21,328 nucleotides of DNA from Burkholderia sp. (GCA_030151225.1 JASLEG010000281.1:1-21328), one strand, 5' to 3'. Shown: positions 7,666 through 15,130, numbered from the stretch's first letter. Made by a program: numbers and translations. The notes: a model not told the origin generated them from the sequence alone.

Positions 7666-8908
7666 AGCCCTTCAAATGACGCTTGATATAGCGCTCGGCG
7701 AACGTGGCCGTCATGTTGACGAACCCGTCCGGGCTGCCGTGGTAGTAGTAGTCGACGTGCTGCCGCATCAGCGCCACCACCTGCCGCGCGCCTTGCGCGT
7801 CGCCGGCCAGCAGGCGCGTCACCACCGTGGCGCGATACAGATAGGGCAGGTTGTAGTTCCAGCCGCCGAGGAAGTACAGCGACGGGTCGCGTTCGTAGTC
7901 GGCTTCGTCCAGGCGCGGTGCCTCGGGCGCGAAGCGCGTCAGCATCGGGCTCAGATCGGGGCGGCCCGCGTACAGGAAGTTCAGATAGCCGCCGTGGCCG
8001 TTGTCGAGCATGCCGAAGCCGATCGGGCCGCCCTGCGAAAAGCTCAGCACCCCGAATTTGCCGTGCGCGCGATACAGCAGGGCCAGCGCGTCGGGGTGCG
8101 CGGTGCCCCACGCGGCGAGGGCGAGCATGTCGTCGAGATCGAGGCGAGGCTTCGCCAGCGTGGCGCGGATCGTGTCCCAGCCCGGCAGCAGCCCGCCGTC
8201 GATCGCCGCGCGCTCGAAGGCGGGGTGATCCGAGCAGGCCAGGATCGCGCGCATCTCCGGCGAGAGCGCCTCCAGCCGCGCGAGCAACGGCACGTGCAGC
8301 TCGCACATCACCACGGTGCCGAGCAGCTCCCAGGTGTTCTGCTCGTCGCGGCGGCCCGTCACCGTCGACCGGTCGAGCGCCACGATCTGCTCCCACAGCC
8401 GTTCCCACATCGCCTCGGCCGGTAGCGGCCCGCGCGACATCACGAAGGGCTTCGCGATCTCGGCCGGCAGCGCCTCGCGCGTGAAGCCGAACTGGGCCGT
8501 CACCCGCATCATGGCTTCCTGCGAATGCAGCGCGGTCTGCAGGAAGCTGCGGTGCTGCCACTGCTCGTAGCGCTCGCGCGCCCACGCTTCGTCCACCAGG
8601 AAGGTGCGCCGCGAGCCCTCGATGTCGTTCAGATCCCCGTAGTACATCAGCCGCGCCGGATAGCGGCACTGCGCGTGATCGTCCACCGATTGCAGGAAGG
8701 CGGGATCGGCGCGCCCGGCGGCGTCGGATACGTAATGGCGCGGCGCGTCGTTGTAGCGGCTGAACTTCACGAGCCAGGCCGGCTCGCCCTTCGCGATCGG
8801 CTGGCCGCTCAGCGCGCAGCGGCCCGGCTTGAGGTTCGGAAACGGCTTGTGCTCGACGTCGGCGAACACGGCGGGGGTGGAGAACGCGGGCTGGAAGCGC
8901 TGCTTCAT
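7664..8908 (-). CDS. Protein of unknown function, 414 aa
   Basis: I do not recognise the family. I chose the ATG at 8908, giving MKQRFQPAFSTP, because sequence upstream reads into the intergenic region and looks non-coding. No clear ribosome site is visible. The N-terminus (about residues 25-60) has PNLKPGRCALSGQPIAKGEPAWLV, a small Cys-Gly turn resembling a treble-clef or zinc-ribbon entry, but only one Cys is evident there. The rest looks mainly helical and soluble, with an aromatic C-terminal part (YFLGGWNYNLPYLYRA, MRQHVDYYYHG). There is no signal peptide or transmembrane helix. Its stop codon abuts the end of the dehydrogenase remnant, so this gene's arrival or a deletion at its 3' side probably helped destroy that gene. 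It is divergent from the nuclease gene. Confidence 0.6.
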   Translation of the reverse strand: MKQRFQPAFSTPAVFADVEHKPFPNLKPGRCALSGQPIAKGEPAWLVKFSRYNDAPRHYVSDAAGRADPAFLQSVDDHAQCRYPARLMYYGDLNDIEGSRRTFLVDEAWARERYEQWQHRSFLQTALHSQEAMMRVTAQFGFTREALPAEIAKPFVMSRGPLPAEAMWERLWEQIVALDRSTVTGRRDEQNTWELLGTVVMCELHVPLLARLEALSPEMRAILACSDHPAFERAAIDGGLLPGWDTIRATLAKPRLDLDDMLALAAWGTAHPDALALLYRAHGKFGVLSFSQGGPIGFGMLDNGHGGYLNFLYAGRPDLSPMLTRFAPEAPRLDEADYERDPSLYFLGGWNYNLPYLYRATVVTRLLAGDAQGARQVVALMRQHVDYYYHGSPDGFVNMTATFAERYIKRHLKG

Positions 8909-8992
8909 GGGCGGGAGCGGTGGTGGACCGCGAGGGCATGACGGACGGGGGCCAGTGTAGCGGCAAAGCGCGGATGCCGCGCGGCCGATTGG

Positions 8993-9019
8993 TTGCCGTG
9001 CGTGCGCGTCCGCTACACT
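8993..9019 (+). promoter_or_regulatory. Possible promoter of the nuclease gene
   Basis: TACACT at 9014-9019 resembles a -10 box. TTGCCG at 8993-8998 is a possible -35, with a short 15-bp spacer; TTGGTT at 8989-8994 with 19 bp is an alternative. It lies about 30 bp upstream of the nuclease start and is followed by a T8 run. Support is weak. Confidence 0.25.
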
Positions 9020-9047
9020 ACGCGCTTTTTTTCGGAAGAAGCCGCAC

Positions 9048-9794
9048 ATGAAATGGCTCGCCGCGCTTTGCGCGCTGTCGATCTCCGCGACCGCATTCGC
9101 GTCGTCGTGTCCGCAGTTTTCCCCGTCCGGCAAGGAGCCCGAGCTCGACAACCCGAAGATGACGCGCCAGACGCGGCTCATCTGCTATTCCGATTTCGTG
9201 GTGCTGCATTCGGGCGTCACGCACACGCCGCTGTGGTCGGCCGAGCATCTGAGCGCCGATCACCTGGCCGCCGCGAAGGACGAGGTGCGCACCAACCGCT
9301 TCTACGCCGACGGCCAACTGCCGGCCGGCGAGGGCGCGACGCTGGCCGACTATCGCCGCAGCGGCTTCGACCGCGGCCACATGAGCCCGGCCGGCGACCG
9401 CTGGAACGATCGCGCGATGGCCGAATCGTTCTCGCTCGCGAACATGGTGCCGCAGAATCCGCAGAACAACCGCCGCGTGTGGGCGCATGTGGAGCAAGCC
9501 GTGCGCGCGATGGCGGTGCGCAACGGCGAGGCCTATGTGGTGACCGGGCCGATGTTCCATGGCAGCGAGCTGAAGACGATCGGCGAGAGCCGCGTGATCG
9601 TGCCGACCGAGATCTTCAAGCTCGTGTACCTGCCGTCGAAGCGGATGGCGTTCGCGATCGTGGTGAAGAACGACGCCGCGAAGCGCTACGATATCGAAAC
9701 CGTGCATCAGCTCGAAGCCGCGAGCGCAATCCGCTTCCCCGGCGTGCCAGAATCACTGAAGGATACGAAGCCAGGAGGATTGTCCGGTGTCTGA
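9048..9794 (+). CDS. Secreted DNA/RNA non-specific endonuclease (NucA/EndA family)
   Basis: This 248-aa protein has a clear Sec signal peptide (MKWLAALCALSISATAFA, cleavage about residue 18-19), so it acts in the periplasm or outside the cell. The beta-beta-alpha-metal active site is visible as FDRGHMSPAGDRW, with the catalytic His at about residue 111 in the DRGH motif. The Mg-binding Asn lies in ANMVPQNPQNNRRVW (Asn140/141). These motifs define the Serratia nuclease/NucA family, which cleaves single- and double-stranded DNA and RNA. No adjacent immunity inhibitor of the NuiA type is obvious, which fits export through Sec. GGAAGAA before the ATG serves as the ribosome site. The stop overlaps the next gene's GTG start by eight bases, so translation of the two is probably coupled. 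Confidence 0.9.
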   Translation: MKWLAALCALSISATAFASSCPQFSPSGKEPELDNPKMTRQTRLICYSDFVVLHSGVTHTPLWSAEHLSADHLAAAKDEVRTNRFYADGQLPAGEGATLADYRRSGFDRGHMSPAGDRWNDRAMAESFSLANMVPQNPQNNRRVWAHVEQAVRAMAVRNGEAYVVTGPMFHGSELKTIGESRVIVPTEIFKLVYLPSKRMAFAIVVKNDAAKRYDIETVHQLEAASAIRFPGVPESLKDTKPGGLSGV

Positions 9795-10056
9795 ACCGAC
9801 TTTCACCGCATTCGCGGACGACAGCAGCGTGATCAACATCGCCGGCGACGCGCTCGCGATCAGCAACGATCCGGCCCGCATCCGGATCGAGGGCGAGCTC
9901 GAGATCGCGCGCGATCAGGAAGGGCTCAAGCGCGCGCAGGCGCTGCTCGCGGCGCTCGCGAGCATCGTGGACGTGCTGCAGGCCGCGCCCGACCTGCCGG
10001 CGAAGCTCGCCGACGAGCCGCCGGCTCCCGCCGGCAAGATCGCCAACCCGTTCTGA
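9787..10056 (+). CDS. Small acidic protein of unknown function, coupled to the nuclease
   Basis: An 89-aa frame starts at GTG 9787, eight bases after a strong AGGAGG, and overlaps the end of the nuclease gene. The protein begins MSEPTFTAFADDSSV. It has a likely beta-strand segment (RIRIEGELEIARD), a helix (LKRAQALLAALASIVDVL) and a Pro/Ala-rich tail ending KIANPF. It has no signal peptide and so should be cytoplasmic. The perfect ribosome site and the overlap make it a convincing gene. Coupling to the nuclease raises the possibility of a cytoplasmic nuclease inhibitor, but that is inference from position and acidity only. Confidence 0.75.
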   Translation: MSEPTFTAFADDSSVINIAGDALAISNDPARIRIEGELEIARDQEGLKRAQALLAALASIVDVLQAAPDLPAKLADEPPAPAGKIANPF

Positions 10057-10073
10057 GACGAACGAAAAGGCAT

Positions 10074-10096
10074 GGCGCGGCGTTCAGCGCCGCGCC
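10074..10096 (-). terminator. Strong GC hairpin at convergent gene ends
   Basis: GGCGCGGCG and CGCCGCGCC form a perfect 9-bp stem with a 5-nt loop, overlapping the TetR stop codon. On the minus strand the stem is followed by ATGCCTTTTCG. The T-tract is short, so it is an imperfect intrinsic terminator for the TetR transcript. It could also slow readthrough from the small acidic gene. Confidence 0.45.
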
Positions 10097-10788
10097 GCGC
10101 CCTGCGCCTCGATGCCCTTGAGGATCAGATCGACGCCGGCCAGGAAGTCGGCGCGGTCGTCGTGCGTGCGCAACGGATCGGCCATGCTGCGCACGAACGG
10201 ATAGGCGGCGGCATCGAGCGCCGCCCAGGTCCTGGCCACGCCGTCGAGCATGCCGTCGCGCTCGATCCCCTGCGCCCGGGCGAACTGCCCGTTGGCCGCG
10301 TTCTGCCCGCCCACCCCCAGGATGTAGTTGAGCAGCGCCGACACGGTCGCCCACTGCCGGCGCGTCGGCACGTCCATCGCCAGCACGTGGCCGCCGATGC
10401 GCTCCACGATCCGCACGATCGGCAATTGCCCCGGCGCGCGGGCCAGCGCCGCGCCCACCCACGGATGCGCGTCGATCAGGTCGAACAGATCCAGCGCGAG
10501 CGTGCGCAGCGCGTTGGCGGGCGCGGCGCGGCCGGCCGGGCGGGCGTCGAGCGTGCGCGCCACCATCGCGTCGCAGGCGGCCACCAGCAGGTCCTGCTTG
10601 TTGTCCACGTGCCAGTAGATCGCGCCGGGCCCGGTGGCGAGCCGCTCCGACAGCGCGCGAAAGGTCAGGCCGCCTTCGCCGTTCGCATCGAGCAGGTCGA
10701 TCGAGGCCGCCACGATCTGGTCGCGCGACAGCGATCCGGCGCGGCGCTCGGGCGGACTGGTTTTGCGGATCATCGTGATGGTTGACAT
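10084..10788 (-). CDS. TetR-family repressor (TetR_C type)
   Basis: I place the start at ATG 10788 (MSTITMIRKTSPP), because the longer frame reads through the operator palindromes; this gives 234 aa. The helix-turn-helix is at about residues 15-60 (SRDQIVAASIDLLDANG, then LTFRALSERLATGPGAIYWHVDNKQDLL). The GAIYWHV(D/K)NK recognition helix and the long helical C-terminal part (DLIDAHPWVGAALAR, LNYILGVGGQNAANG) match TetR_C-domain regulators, which often control drug-responsive monooxygenases or pumps. It is divergent from the TetX-like gene, with two near-identical palindromes between them. The simplest model is a self-regulating repressor released by the monooxygenase's small-molecule substrate. 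Confidence 0.9.
   Translation of the reverse strand: MSTITMIRKTSPPERRAGSLSRDQIVAASIDLLDANGEGGLTFRALSERLATGPGAIYWHVDNKQDLLVAACDAMVARTLDARPAGRAAPANALRTLALDLFDLIDAHPWVGAALARAPGQLPIVRIVERIGGHVLAMDVPTRRQWATVSALLNYILGVGGQNAANGQFARAQGIERDGMLDGVARTWAALDAAAYPFVRSMADPLRTHDDRADFLAGVDLILKGIEAQGAARR
10782..10787 (+). promoter_or_regulatory. -35 box for the TetX-like gene
   Basis: A perfect TTGACA overlaps the start codon of the divergent TetR gene. The matching -10 is unclear: sequences around 10805-10813 (CAGTTTACC) match poorly. Operator 1 would lie in the spacer and operator 2 just downstream of the -10, a good arrangement for repression. Confidence 0.4.
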
Positions 10789-10791
10789 TTG

Positions 10792-10806
10792 TGGAATGAT
10801 GTTCCA
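10792..10806 (+). promoter_or_regulatory. TetR operator 1 (TGGAATGATGTTCCA)
   Basis: This is a 15-bp dyad with TGGAA/TTCCA arms around an asymmetric centre. It differs from operator 2 at one position in the core (T versus C). The centres of the two sites are 23 bp apart, about two helical turns, so two repressor dimers could bind on the same face. It lies between the -35 and the presumed -10 of the monooxygenase promoter. Confidence 0.7.
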
Positions 10807-10813
10807 GTTTACC

Positions 10814-10830
10814 GTGGAATGACGTTCCAC
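10814..10830 (+). promoter_or_regulatory. TetR operator 2 (GTGGAATGACGTTCCAC)
   Basis: This 17-bp dyad has perfect 6-bp arms (GTGGAA/TTCCAC) and one mismatched pair near the centre, so it is the better of the two sites. It ends five bases before the GGAGA ribosome site of the monooxygenase. Confidence 0.72.
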
Positions 10831-10848
10831 CGATTGGAGAAATCACCC

Positions 10849-11976
10849 ATGAAGCCACCCACCATCGCCATCGTCGGCGCGGGCCTCGGCGGCCTGACGC
10901 TGGCCCGCGTGCTGCATCTGCACGGCATCGCGGCGACCGTCTACGAGGCGGACGCCTCGGCGCAGGCGCGCACGCAGGGCGGCATGCTCGACATCCACGT
11001 GCACAACGGCCAGCGCGCGCTGCGCGAGGCGGGGCTGCACGACGCGTTCCTCGGCATCGTGCATCCGGGGGGCCAGGCCACGCGCGTGCTCGACTGGCAG
11101 GGCACGGTGCTGCTCGATCAACCCGACCACGGCAGCGGCGGCCGCCCCGAGGTGCCGCGCGGCGAGCTGCGCCGGATCCTGCTCGAATCGCTGCCGGCGC
11201 ACGCGGTGCGCTGGGGGCACAAGCTCGACGCGGTCGCGCCGCTCGGCGGCGGCCGGCACGTGCTGCGCTTCGCGCACGGCGCGTCGGTGGAGGCGGACCT
11301 GGTGGTGGGCGCCGACGGCGCGTGGTCGCGCGTGCGTCCGCTGCTGTCGGGCCAGGTGCCGGCCTACACGGGGCTGACCTTCGTGGAGACCTGGCTGCAC
11401 GATTGCGATGCGCGCCACCGGGCCAGCGCGCGGGCCGTGGGCGGCGGCGGGATGTTCGCGACGGGGCCGGACAAGGGCATCGCCGCGCACCGCGAGCCCG
11501 GCGCCGTGCTGCATGCCTACGTGCAGTTGCGCAAGCCGCTGGCGTGGGTGGAGGCGCTCGCGGCGGCCGGGCCGGCCGGGATCGTCGCGCGCGTGGCAGC
11601 GGAATTCGAGGGCTGGGCGCCCGAGCTGACGGCGCTCGTGACTGCCGCCGAGGTGGCGCCGGTGCTGCGCCCCGTGCATGCGCTGCCGATCGGCTGGCGC
11701 TGGCCGCGCGTGGCGGGCGCCACGCTGCTCGGCGATGCCGCGCACCTGATGCCGCCGTCGGGCGAGGGCGCGAACCTCGCGATGTTCGACGGCGCGGAAC
11801 TGGGCCGCCTGATCGCCGCGAATCCGGCCGACCTGGAAACGGCGCTCGCCGCCTACGAAAGCGAGATGTTCGTGCGCAGCGAGCACGAGGCGCGGGAAGC
11901 GCGCGTCATCGTCGAGACCTGTCTGGGCTCGAAGGCACCGGGCAGCCTCGTGGAATTTCTCGGCGAGCCGGGTTGA
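10849..11976 (+). CDS. TetX-like FAD-dependent monooxygenase
   Basis: This 375-aa group A flavoprotein monooxygenase starts at ATG 10849, eight bases after GGAGA. The Rossmann dinucleotide motif is at the N-terminus (IAIVGAGLGGLTLA). A QGGMLDIHVHNGQRAL-like segment follows, then an E-V-P-R-x-x-L-R-x-I-L-L segment, the DLVVGADGAWSRVRPLLS motif and TGLTFVETWL. Near residues 290-310 is LLGDAAHLMPPSGEGANLAM, the FAD-ribityl motif. This order and wording are those of TetX-type enzymes (tetracycline 11a-hydroxylase) and their environmental relatives. Family members hydroxylate or inactivate polycyclic and phenolic substrates with NADPH and O2. Whether this copy acts on tetracyclines cannot be decided from motifs. 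The divergent TetR regulator supports a drug- or metabolite-induced detoxification role. Confidence 0.88.
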   Translation: MKPPTIAIVGAGLGGLTLARVLHLHGIAATVYEADASAQARTQGGMLDIHVHNGQRALREAGLHDAFLGIVHPGGQATRVLDWQGTVLLDQPDHGSGGRPEVPRGELRRILLESLPAHAVRWGHKLDAVAPLGGGRHVLRFAHGASVEADLVVGADGAWSRVRPLLSGQVPAYTGLTFVETWLHDCDARHRASARAVGGGGMFATGPDKGIAAHREPGAVLHAYVQLRKPLAWVEALAAAGPAGIVARVAAEFEGWAPELTALVTAAEVAPVLRPVHALPIGWRWPRVAGATLLGDAAHLMPPSGEGANLAMFDGAELGRLIAANPADLETALAAYESEMFVRSEHEAREARVIVETCLGSKAPGSLVEFLGEPG

Positions 11977-11985
11977 GCGCGCGTG

Positions 11986-13212
11986 CTAGGCGCGTAGCCT
12001 GCGTTCGTCGGGCAGGCACAGCGTGAGCAGGGCGGCGGCGGTGGCGAGCGCGGTGGCCATCACGTAGACGCCGTGCAGCGAGCCGGTCCAGCCCGGCATC
12101 ATGCCGCCCGTCACGTTGCCGAGCGTGGTGCCGATGCCGAGGAACACGTTCGCGATCGCGAATACCGGGGTGGCCGCGCCGGCCTCGGCCGTCTTGCTGA
12201 CGTAGGCGGGAATCAGCCCGTAGATCGAGTAGAACGACAGGCCGAAGCAGACGGCCGCCGCCGTCGGTTGCCACGGCGCCGCGTGCACGGCGATCAGCAG
12301 CGCGGCGCCGGCCAGCGACGCGTACGACAGCATCAGCGCGATGCGGATGCCGATGCGGTCGGCCAGCAGGCCGGCCAGCAGGCCGCTGGCGAGGCCCACC
12401 GCGCCGATCGTCGACCACAGGCCGCCGACGGTCGCGAGCGACGCGCCGTGGCCCTGAACGAGGTAGCTCGACAGATAGTTCTGCCAGGGACCACAGCTCA
12501 TGCCGGCCAGCGCGAGCAGGAGCCACACGGTCAGGTGGCGCGCGGTGAGCAGGCGGGCCGGCGCGGCCGGCGTCGTGCCCGCGGCAGGTGCCGCGTCGCG
12601 CGAGAAGGCCGCCGGCGCGAAGCGCCTCAGCGCGAGCACGCCGAGCGCCGCCAAGGCCAGCGACGCGGCGCCGGTGGCGATCCACACCGCGCGCCAGCCG
12701 AAGGCGGGCAGCAGCCACGGCACCAGCAGGCCGTTGGCGAGCTGCCCGTAGGCGGTGCCGCTCGACACCAGCCCGTTCACGCGCGAGCGATACGCGAACG
12801 GCACGCAGCGCGCGATCACGCCCACCGTCGGCACCATCATGCAGGCGGCGCAGGCGCCGAGCCCGGCCATCGCCGCGCCCACCTGCACGACGTTCTGCAC
12901 CCCTGACAATGCCAGCAACAGCAGCGCGGCCGCCGCCACGCCGCCGGCGCTGACCGCGCCCGCGCCGAAGCGGCGCGCGAGGCGAGGGCAGGCCAGCGCG
13001 GCGCCGAGATAGGCGAGCTGCGCGGCGCCCGTCACGATGCCGATCGCGGCGTCGTGGAAGTGCAGCTGCACGCGCATGGCCGTCACCACGAGCGCGAACA
13101 GATACAGCCCGAAGCCGAACGCCACGGCGGTGAACAGCGTGAACACGACGGCCACCACGAGCGTGCGCGGGGCTGCCTTCGCGGTGTGCGCGGGGAGCAC
13201 ATCCATTTCCAT
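11986..13212 (-). CDS. MFS transporter controlled by divergent ArsR regulator
   Basis: I prefer ATG 13212 (MEMDVLPAH) over GTG 13221, because AGGTGA lies five bases upstream of the ATG; this gives 408 aa. About twelve hydrophobic helices are visible, with MFS-like loop residues (CPRLARRFGAG after helix 2, LLADRIGIRIAL after helix 8). Conserved small-residue stretches (LGACAACMMVP, GTAYGQLANGLL) line the presumed pore. There is no signature of a known substrate class. The neighbouring ArsR protein suggests induction by a small molecule or metal, and efflux is the more usual job in such pairs. It ends nine bases from the convergent TetX-like gene with no visible terminator between them. Confidence 0.85.
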   Translation of the reverse strand: MEMDVLPAHTAKAAPRTLVVAVVFTLFTAVAFGFGLYLFALVVTAMRVQLHFHDAAIGIVTGAAQLAYLGAALACPRLARRFGAGAVSAGGVAAAALLLLALSGVQNVVQVGAAMAGLGACAACMMVPTVGVIARCVPFAYRSRVNGLVSSGTAYGQLANGLLVPWLLPAFGWRAVWIATGAASLALAALGVLALRRFAPAAFSRDAAPAAGTTPAAPARLLTARHLTVWLLLALAGMSCGPWQNYLSSYLVQGHGASLATVGGLWSTIGAVGLASGLLAGLLADRIGIRIALMLSYASLAGAALLIAVHAAPWQPTAAAVCFGLSFYSIYGLIPAYVSKTAEAGAATPVFAIANVFLGIGTTLGNVTGGMMPGWTGSLHGVYVMATALATAAALLTLCLPDERRLRA

Positions 13213-13232
13213 GATCGTCACCTGTATCGAGA

Positions 13233-13260
13233 AATTTCTATATAGGTTAATTTCTATATA
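13233..13260 (+). promoter_or_regulatory. 12-bp direct-repeat operator between the MFS and ArsR genes
   Basis: AATTTCTATATA occurs twice, at 13233-13244 and 13249-13260, with a 16-bp period. It is the only AT-rich block in this divergent region. Copy 1 contains the palindrome CTATATAG. The repeats lie 20-50 bp from the MFS start and 35-60 bp from the ArsR start, where promoters are expected. They are the likely binding site for the ArsR repressor and probably also supply the -10 boxes. Confidence 0.65.
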
Positions 13261-13295
13261 CTGGAGCCTGATCTGTCAAGAAGGATGTGCCGGTC

Positions 13296-13661
13296 ATGGC
13301 GAAAACGAGCGAAGCGAAAACGCGGGAGCAGCAAGCGCGGCTGGCGCAGGTGCAGGCGGCGCTGCACGCGCTGTCGAATCCGCACCGCCTGCGGGTCCTG
13401 GTGTGGCTGATGGCGCCGCGCGCGCACTTTCCGGCGCAGCGCGACGCGGACCTCGTGGAGGACGGCGTGTGCGTGAGCTTCATCACCGAGAAGCTCGGCC
13501 TGAGCCAGCCCACCACCACCACCCACATGCAGGCGCTGGCGGCGGCGGGCCTGGTCGGCTCGAAGAAGATCAAGAACTGGGTGTACTACAAGCCCGACGC
13601 CGAAGCGATCCAGCGCTTCCTCGGCGATCTCGGCCTACTGCTGGGGCAGCCTTCCGCCTAG
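13296..13661 (+). CDS. ArsR-family winged-helix regulator
   Basis: I take ATG 13296, with AAGGA ten bases upstream; GTG 13287 is too close to that site. The product is 121 aa. LHALSNPHRLRVLVWLM begins the winged-helix fold. FITEKLGLSQPTTTTHMQALAAAGLV is the recognition helix region, and KKIKNWVYYKPD forms the wing. All are classical ArsR features. The metal-binding CxC of ArsR/SmtB helix 3 is not present: a single Cys (DGVCVSF) precedes the recognition helix, so sensing is probably not arsenic-type. It likely represses itself and the divergent MFS gene through the direct repeats between them. Its TAG stop shares the CTAG tetranucleotide with the stop of the convergent monooxygenase gene. Confidence 0.87.
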   Translation: MAKTSEAKTREQQARLAQVQAALHALSNPHRLRVLVWLMAPRAHFPAQRDADLVEDGVCVSFITEKLGLSQPTTTTHMQALAAAGLVGSKKIKNWVYYKPDAEAIQRFLGDLGLLLGQPSA

Positions 13662-14716
13662 CTCAGCAACTGCCGCACGCGCGGCGCCACCTGTTCGGCG
13701 AAGGTCTTCATGTCCGCCTCGAAGGGCTGGAACTGCAGCATGAACAGCTCGATGCCGGCGCGGTGGAATGCGGCGATGCGCTCGGCCACCTCGTCGTAGC
13801 TGCCCACCAGGCCCGCCGCCGTGCCGCCGTTCGAGCCCACCCGCGCCGATTGCGCGAAGGTCTTGAACATCACGGCGCTCGGGTCGATGTGCTGCTGCTG
13901 TTGCGCGCGCAAGGGCTTGTCGCGCTCGGCCAGCGCGAACAGGTGCGCGAGCTGCGCCTCGGCCTGCGCGGCCGTCTCGCGCGCGATCACGAAGGCCGAC
14001 AGCCCGAAGCGCAGCGGCGCGGCACCGGCCGGCCGCGCCCGCGCGCCCACGTCGGCGATCAGGCCGCGCACGTCGTCGAGGGGCTGGCCGTTGATGAACC
14101 AGGTATCCCCCTTGTCGGCCACCAGCGCGCGGGCCGGCTCCGATTCGCCGCCCACGTAGATGCGCGGGCGCGCGCGGAACGGGTCGGTCGGGCGCAGCGC
14201 GTAATCGTCGATGCGGAAATGCGCGCCGTCGAACTGCACGTTCTCGCCGCGCAGCAGCGCGTCCACCACGGTGATCCATTCGCGCCCGTACGCGTAGCGC
14301 GCATCGTGCTCGGCGAAGCCGATGCCGGCGCGCTCGAGCTCGGGGCGGTTCCAGGCGTTGACGAGGTTGATCGCGAAGCGCCCGCCGCTGATGTGTTCGA
14401 TCTGCTGGGCCATCTTGGCGAGCACGACCGGGTGGTACAGATACGGCTTGATCGCCGCGATGATCTCGATGCGCTCGGTCAGCGCCGCGAGCGCGGCCGA
14501 GGCGGTCCACGCCTCGAGCTGATCGAGCTTCGGATCGTGCGGATTGATGGTGTGCTGGGCCACCAGCACGGAGTCGTAGCCGAGCCGTTCGGCTTCGAGC
14601 ACGAGCGCCTTGTTGCGCGCCCAGGAGGCGTCGTACGGTTCGTCGGGATCCTGCAGCGCGGCACGGCTGCCGTGCACCAGCGCCCAGACGCCGAAACGGG
14701 GGAGGGAAGCGGACAT
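13658..14716 (-). CDS. LLM-class flavin-dependent monooxygenase (SsuD/SfnG-like)
   Basis: I chose ATG 14716 (MSASLPRFGVWAL), giving 352 aa; the longer frame has a non-family leader. The bacterial luciferase-type TIM barrel is recognisable from GYDSVLVAQHTINPHDPKLD, TERIEIIAAIKPYLYHPVVLAKMAQQ and the key phrase HISGGRFAINLVNAW. The last is close to SsuD (alkanesulfonate), SfnG (dimethyl sulfone) and RutA relatives. RIYVGGESEPAR and DTWFINGQ follow. Such two-component enzymes use reduced FMN supplied by a separate reductase, which I do not see here. The substrate class is usually organosulfur or heterocyclic. It is divergent from the isocyanide cluster across 720 bp, so a role in sulfur supply for that cluster is conceivable but unproven. 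Confidence 0.85.
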   Translation of the reverse strand: MSASLPRFGVWALVHGSRAALQDPDEPYDASWARNKALVLEAERLGYDSVLVAQHTINPHDPKLDQLEAWTASAALAALTERIEIIAAIKPYLYHPVVLAKMAQQIEHISGGRFAINLVNAWNRPELERAGIGFAEHDARYAYGREWITVVDALLRGENVQFDGAHFRIDDYALRPTDPFRARPRIYVGGESEPARALVADKGDTWFINGQPLDDVRGLIADVGARARPAGAAPLRFGLSAFVIARETAAQAEAQLAHLFALAERDKPLRAQQQQHIDPSAVMFKTFAQSARVGSNGGTAAGLVGSYDEVAERIAAFHRAGIELFMLQFQPFEADMKTFAEQVAPRVRQLLS

Positions 14717-14864
14717 GCGATGTTCTCGGTGAAGGCGGAGCAACCTTCGATCATCGTGGCGTGGCGGCGCCTGTCCAACCAAGTTTTTCTGCTAAGCATG
14801 TGCCGGTAAAACGTCGTGTTTCGATTCGCCATCCTGATATCTATCGCAGCCCGAAACGATTTCC

Positions 14865-14894
14865 CCGGCCATTGATTTTCTGCGGAATGGCCGG
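14865..14894 (+). repeat. Perfect 9-bp inverted repeat CCGGCCATT / AATGGCCGG
   Basis: The arms at 14865-14873 and 14886-14894 are separated by 12 bases. No T-tract follows on either strand, so it looks more like an operator or RNA structural element than an intrinsic terminator. Confidence 0.6.
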
Positions 14895-14962
14895 TGTCGA
14901 AGTCGAATATCGAAACCAACCGCTCGGGCCGCGATTTTCCGGTGGTGATCGAACGATCTCGT

Positions 14963-14995
14963 GAATCGATGATGAAAATGGCGGCGCATCGATTC
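14963..14995 (+). repeat. Perfect 9-bp inverted repeat GAATCGATG / CATCGATTC
   Basis: The arms at 14963-14971 and 14987-14995 have a 15-base spacer. It is the second perfect 9-bp dyad within 130 bp. Spacing of arm centres (24 bp) is compatible with a dimeric regulator or a stem-loop. Confidence 0.6.
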
Positions 14996-15130
14996 GATGC
15001 GGAGTTTGTCGAACCTTTGATCGCAGTTTTGTCGGGAATGGAACGTCGGGTGCGATTATTGTCGATTTGCGGGATCCCTGATAGAACCGACAGGAGAGAC
15101 CTGGGAGGGTAACAATCGCATCGATTGCGC

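Noticed and set aside
6804..8966. Long minus-strand frame covering part of the AraD-like gene, the dehydrogenase remnant and the 414-aa gene.
   Set aside because: Its translation is low-complexity Arg/Ala-rich sequence; the 414-aa frame has balanced composition and the overlapping genes have family motifs.
14894..15112. 72-codon plus-strand frame in the AT-rich region, possible leader peptide.
   Set aside because: It starts at GTG without a ribosome site and overlaps the inverted repeats; no family resemblance.
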